Assembly: GCA_003553165.1 (NCBI GenBank)
Contig: PUOZ01000233.1
Location: 1 to 9,594, forward strand
Length of the DNA: 9,594 nt
Direction: 5' to 3'
Origin: Thioalkalivibrio sp.
GTDB taxonomy: Bacteria > Pseudomonadota > Gammaproteobacteria > Ectothiorhodospirales > Ectothiorhodospiraceae
The notes beneath the pieces are model-generated. The model saw only the letters and a program-made list of their open reading frames with translations, searched no databases and was not told where the DNA came from. The number at the start of each line of letters is the position of its first letter. The first letter of the stretch is position 1. Positions 6,869-9,594 of this stretch are shown here, one piece after another. Made by a program: the position numbers and the translations under genes.

Positions 6869-9594
6869 ATGAGGACAGGGAATACCCTTTTTCCGCTGTT
6901 GCGGGACAGTCTGTTCAGCCGGATCGTGGCGAGCATCTTGATCATCGCCTTGATCCTTCTCGTCACGGAGCCCCTGGCTGCCGCGTTCAGTGATCCGCCG
7001 CAGCCGTCGGTGGCCGAAGTTGGCACAGCCCGCTCTTCCGGGGTACTTCTATCGGGTACGCTTCGTGAGGCGAGGGATTTGCTGGGGGCCGCTGATGCGA
7101 GACTTCGCCGTGGCGAGTCGATTGCGGAGGAGCGCCTGAAGCTCGCCGCCCTGCGCAAACACGCGGCTGAACTGAACACGCATGTGATGGCGGACTTCGC
7201 CGCAATCGGAAACATGCTCGGGGAGCGCGGGGTTCCGGCCCGAATACTGGAGCGACATCGGGAAACCGTTTCGCTCTACCAGCAGGAGATGCAGGCCGTG
7301 CTCGAGGATCTGGCGATCATCGAGGCGGCGGGCGACGGCGAGCCCATCGCACTGCCGATCAGGAACGTGCACCAGCGGCTTTCCGAGCGGCCGTTGCAGG
7401 CAAGCCAGCACCCTTTCGATCCGACCGAATTGCCGCACGAAGCGCAACAGCCGAGGCAGGACAACCTGCCAAGAATCGACAGGGACGGCTTCATTGAAGC
7501 GGGGCTCTTCGATACGCCCCTGATGCACCTGGCCGCGCTTGAGGGGTATCTTCTGGATGGCCTCCCGGGCGCAGAGGATCCCCGTTATCTTGCGGATACC
7601 GACGAGGTGCGGCTCTCGGCCACGATTCGCGCCAGGGCCGCGGAACTGGGTCACGATCCCGTTGGCATCTACCACTGGGTGCGCAACCACGTCGAGTGGA
7701 TTCCCACCTGGGGTGCCGTCCAGAACGCGGATCTGACGTTATCGATGCGCCGGGGAAACGCCATGGATGTCTCCAGCCTGCTGCTGGCACTGTTGCGAGC
7801 CTCAGGTGTTCCAGCCCGCTACGTGCATGGAACGATCGAGCTGCCGGCGGAGGCCTTCCGCAATTGGGCCGGTGGGTTCGAGCGGATTGAGGAAGCCATG
7901 AACTATGCCGCCTCGGGCGGGATCCCCGTGACCGGTCTCATCCAGGGTGGGCGGATCACCCATGTACGGATGGAGCACGTCTGGGTCGAGGCGGCCATCG
8001 ACTTCCTTCCATCGCGCGGCGCCGTGATGCGGGAGGCTGACACCTGGCTCCCGCTGGATGCCAGTTACAAACAGTACGAGTTTGTTCCCGGGCTAGACGT
8101 GTCCCTGCTCACCGGTCTTGACGGCGACGGGCTGCTGTTGGACCTGTTGGCCACGGGTACGGTGAACGAGGCCGAAGGATGGATCCAGGGGCTGGATGCC
8201 GCGGGGGTACTGGCTGCGCAACGCGAAGCCGAGGAACGCCTGGCGGCACATGTCGAGCAGATGGAGGCCCCGACGGCTGCGGATGTCATCGGCGGCAGCA
8301 AGGTGGTGCTGCGCGAGGCGCAGGTGCTGCCCTCCGGACTCCCCTACCAACGGGCGATCGAGGGCGTCAGGTACGCCGCGTTACCCGCATCATTGCAACC
8401 GCGCGTCACTTTTGGACTGGGCGCGGACGTCCTGGGGCAGCCCCTGCAGCAGGCCGCCTTTCCCTGGGCGAGCCTGAATAACCGAAAGGTGACCCTCTCG
8501 TTCCGTCCCGCGACCGAGGACGACCAGGCGGCGCTGGAGGCATTGCTGCCCGACGGAGATATCGCGGACCCCAGCCAGCTGCCCTCCAGCATCCCTGCTT
8601 ACCTCGTCAATGTGGTGCCGGAATTGAAGATCGATGGTGAGGCGGCGCTGATCGGTTCTCCCATGCCGCTCGGGGAGGAGCTGGCGTTCTCTTACGGCGT
8701 GACCGATCCGGTCCATGGCACCAGACATTATCCCAACAAGGTCGTCGCGGGTTCCTATCTGGCTCTGGGCGTGATCGGCGGAGGTGTTTCGGCGGGCGGC
8801 ATCGAGGCCGCAGAGGAACGCCTGCGCGAGACCGCCCGGATCCTGAGCACCGGCGACCAGGTCCTGCTGGGAAGCCTGACGCGTGAGGACTTGCTGGGAG
8901 ACCTCTTTCATGCGGGCCTGTTGAGTTACTTCGGGCAGTATCAGGCCCTGGGCAGTCTTAAGGCGCGAAGCCAGGATTCCCATTTTCAGCTGACCACCTC
9001 AGCCGGCACCTTCGGTTATGTGCCCACGGTCACATACATTTTCGGGATTCCGCGCTCGATCATGGCTGGCGGCGTCGTGATGGATCTCGACCGTGTCGCA
9101 CACATTTCGAGTACGGATGGCCAGGGGCAGGAGGTGCGCGCGGCACTGAACTTTCAGCTGGGTGCGCTCGCCTCGGGACTCGAACACGCAGTGCCCGAGC
9201 AGATGTTCATCCCCGAGGGTGCGACGGGGGAGGGGGTCTCCGCGGTTCGGGCCCTTCAGAAGGCAATCGCCATGGGTCAACGCGTCTACCATATCACTCC
9301 GGCAAACCAGGCTGACGCGCTCCCCCACATCCGGCAGAATGCACTGACCATGAACGAAATCCGTTCCTCGCTGGCCGTGGGGCGGGAGGTGATCGTTCAT
9401 ACTGACCCGATCAGCGTTCCCGGTTGGCAGGGCGCCGGCTACATTATCTTCGATCCTCAAACCGGTGCAGGTGCATGGAAGATAGCCGGCGGTGCGAATG
9501 GGGGGTTTTTTACTGCTAGCGATATGGCCAGCACGGTTTTTGGAATGCTATTTTCCTATAAAGCGATGTTGGCGCAAGTCTGGGGTGCGACGGC
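6869..9594 (+). CDS. Exported transglutaminase-like domain protein, partial at right edge, catalytic Cys replaced
   Basis: Reading from the ATG at 6869, the frame stays open through 908 codons to the window edge, so the C-terminus is unseen. Residues about 17-39 form a hydrophobic export segment (IVASILIIALILLV) with possible cleavage after LAAA; an uncleaved anchor is the alternative. Residues about 55-150 are charged and helical, possibly coiled coil. The transglutaminase-like core spans about 255-405: GIYHWVRNHVEW (266-277), RRGNAMDVSSLLLALLRASG and VPARYVHGTIELP, EHVWVEA with H370, and WLPLDASYKQYEF with D397. Aligned to the usual RGxCxDxAxLxxALLRA motif, the nucleophile cysteine position is Ala298, while His and Asp are kept. 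From memory, a family of large bacterial transglutaminase-like proteins shares this motif set, including the KQYEF segment. Residues about 410-850 are not recognised. Near 852-879 lies a Gly-rich motif, GWQGAGYIIFDP then TGAGAWKIAGGANGG, followed by a more hydrophobic, less GC-rich stretch. Likely acts outside the cytoplasm with the two upstream products (inference from operon order). Confidence 0.85.
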   Translation, partial: MRTGNTLFPLLRDSLFSRIVASILIIALILLVTEPLAAAFSDPPQPSVAEVGTARSSGVLLSGTLREARDLLGAADARLRRGESIAEERLKLAALRKHAAELNTHVMADFAAIGNMLGERGVPARILERHRETVSLYQQEMQAVLEDLAIIEAAGDGEPIALPIRNVHQRLSERPLQASQHPFDPTELPHEAQQPRQDNLPRIDRDGFIEAGLFDTPLMHLAALEGYLLDGLPGAEDPRYLADTDEVRLSATIRARAAELGHDPVGIYHWVRNHVEWIPTWGAVQNADLTLSMRRGNAMDVSSLLLALLRASGVPARYVHGTIELPAEAFRNWAGGFERIEEAMNYAASGGIPVTGLIQGGRITHVRMEHVWVEAAIDFLPSRGAVMREADTWLPLDASYKQYEFVPGLDVSLLTGLDGDGLLLDLLATGTVNEAEGWIQGLDAAGVLAAQREAEERLAAHVEQMEAPTAADVIGGSKVVLREAQVLPSGLPYQRAIEGVRYAALPASLQPRVTFGLGADVLGQPLQQAAFPWASLNNRKVTLSFRPATEDDQAALEALLPDGDIADPSQLPSSIPAYLVNVVPELKIDGEAALIGSPMPLGEELAFSYGVTDPVHGTRHYPNKVVAGSYLALGVIGGGVSAGGIEAAEERLRETARILSTGDQVLLGSLTREDLLGDLFHAGLLSYFGQYQALGSLKARSQDSHFQLTTSAGTFGYVPTVTYIFGIPRSIMAGGVVMDLDRVAHISSTDGQGQEVRAALNFQLGALASGLEHAVPEQMFIPEGATGEGVSAVRALQKAIAMGQRVYHITPANQADALPHIRQNALTMNEIRSSLAVGREVIVHTDPISVPGWQGAGYIIFDPQTGAGAWKIAGGANGGFFTASDMASTVFGMLFSYKAMLAQVWGAT
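9500..9511 (+). other. G6T6 homopolymer tract inside gene C
   Basis: Six G followed directly by six T within the coding frame (codons 878-881, GG then FF), immediately after the GGANGG motif. Such adjacent runs are prone to replication or transcriptional slippage, and could also be a sequencing-error site. The frame is open on both sides as given. A functional role is not shown. Confidence 0.35.

Noticed and set aside
7049..7690. A 213-codon - strand open frame inside gene C
   Set aside because: It lies opposite the well-supported exported transglutaminase-like gene and its translation shows no recognisable motifs.

Overview
The window is GC-rich chromosomal DNA, densely coding on the + strand only. 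The first gene is the 3' end of scpB, a housekeeping chromosome-segregation gene. GC content, codon use and this gene suggest a proteobacterium, probably a gammaproteobacterium, but the window has no decisive taxonomic marker. No tRNA, rRNA, CRISPR array, transposase or integrase was seen.

Layout: positions 1-386 hold the scpB tail. A 100-nt gap follows, with a plausible sigma70-type promoter and a good ribosome binding site. Three large + strand genes then form an apparent operon. Gene A (487-3201, 904 aa) is a secreted protein with a terpene-cyclase/prenyltransferase-like alpha/alpha repeat region, four carboxypeptidase-regulatory-like beta modules and two Ig/CARDB-like modules. Gene B (3198-6821, 1207 aa) overlaps gene A by 4 nt (ATGA). 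It is a secreted protein with an NF038132-like N-terminal domain, several Ig/CARDB-like modules, a possible glutamine-amidotransferase-like alpha/beta domain, a further Ig-like module and a helical tail. Gene C starts at 6869, 47 nt after gene B, and is open to the right edge of the window (at least 908 aa). It has an N-terminal export signal, a helical region and a transglutaminase-like domain, and continues into an unseen C-terminus.

Working model (inference): the three exported proteins act together at the cell surface or in the periplasm. Genes A and B share a recurring stalk-like module of about 105 residues. The enzyme-like folds appear to lack the expected catalytic residues: no DxDD or CxEQ thioester motif in A, no nucleophile cysteine in the amidotransferase-like region of B, and alanine in place of the catalytic cysteine in the transglutaminase-like domain of C. 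This suggests a structural, binding or scaffold system rather than a metabolic pathway. Base composition drops near the right end of gene C, just after a glycine-rich motif, which may mark the start of an exchangeable C-terminal module.
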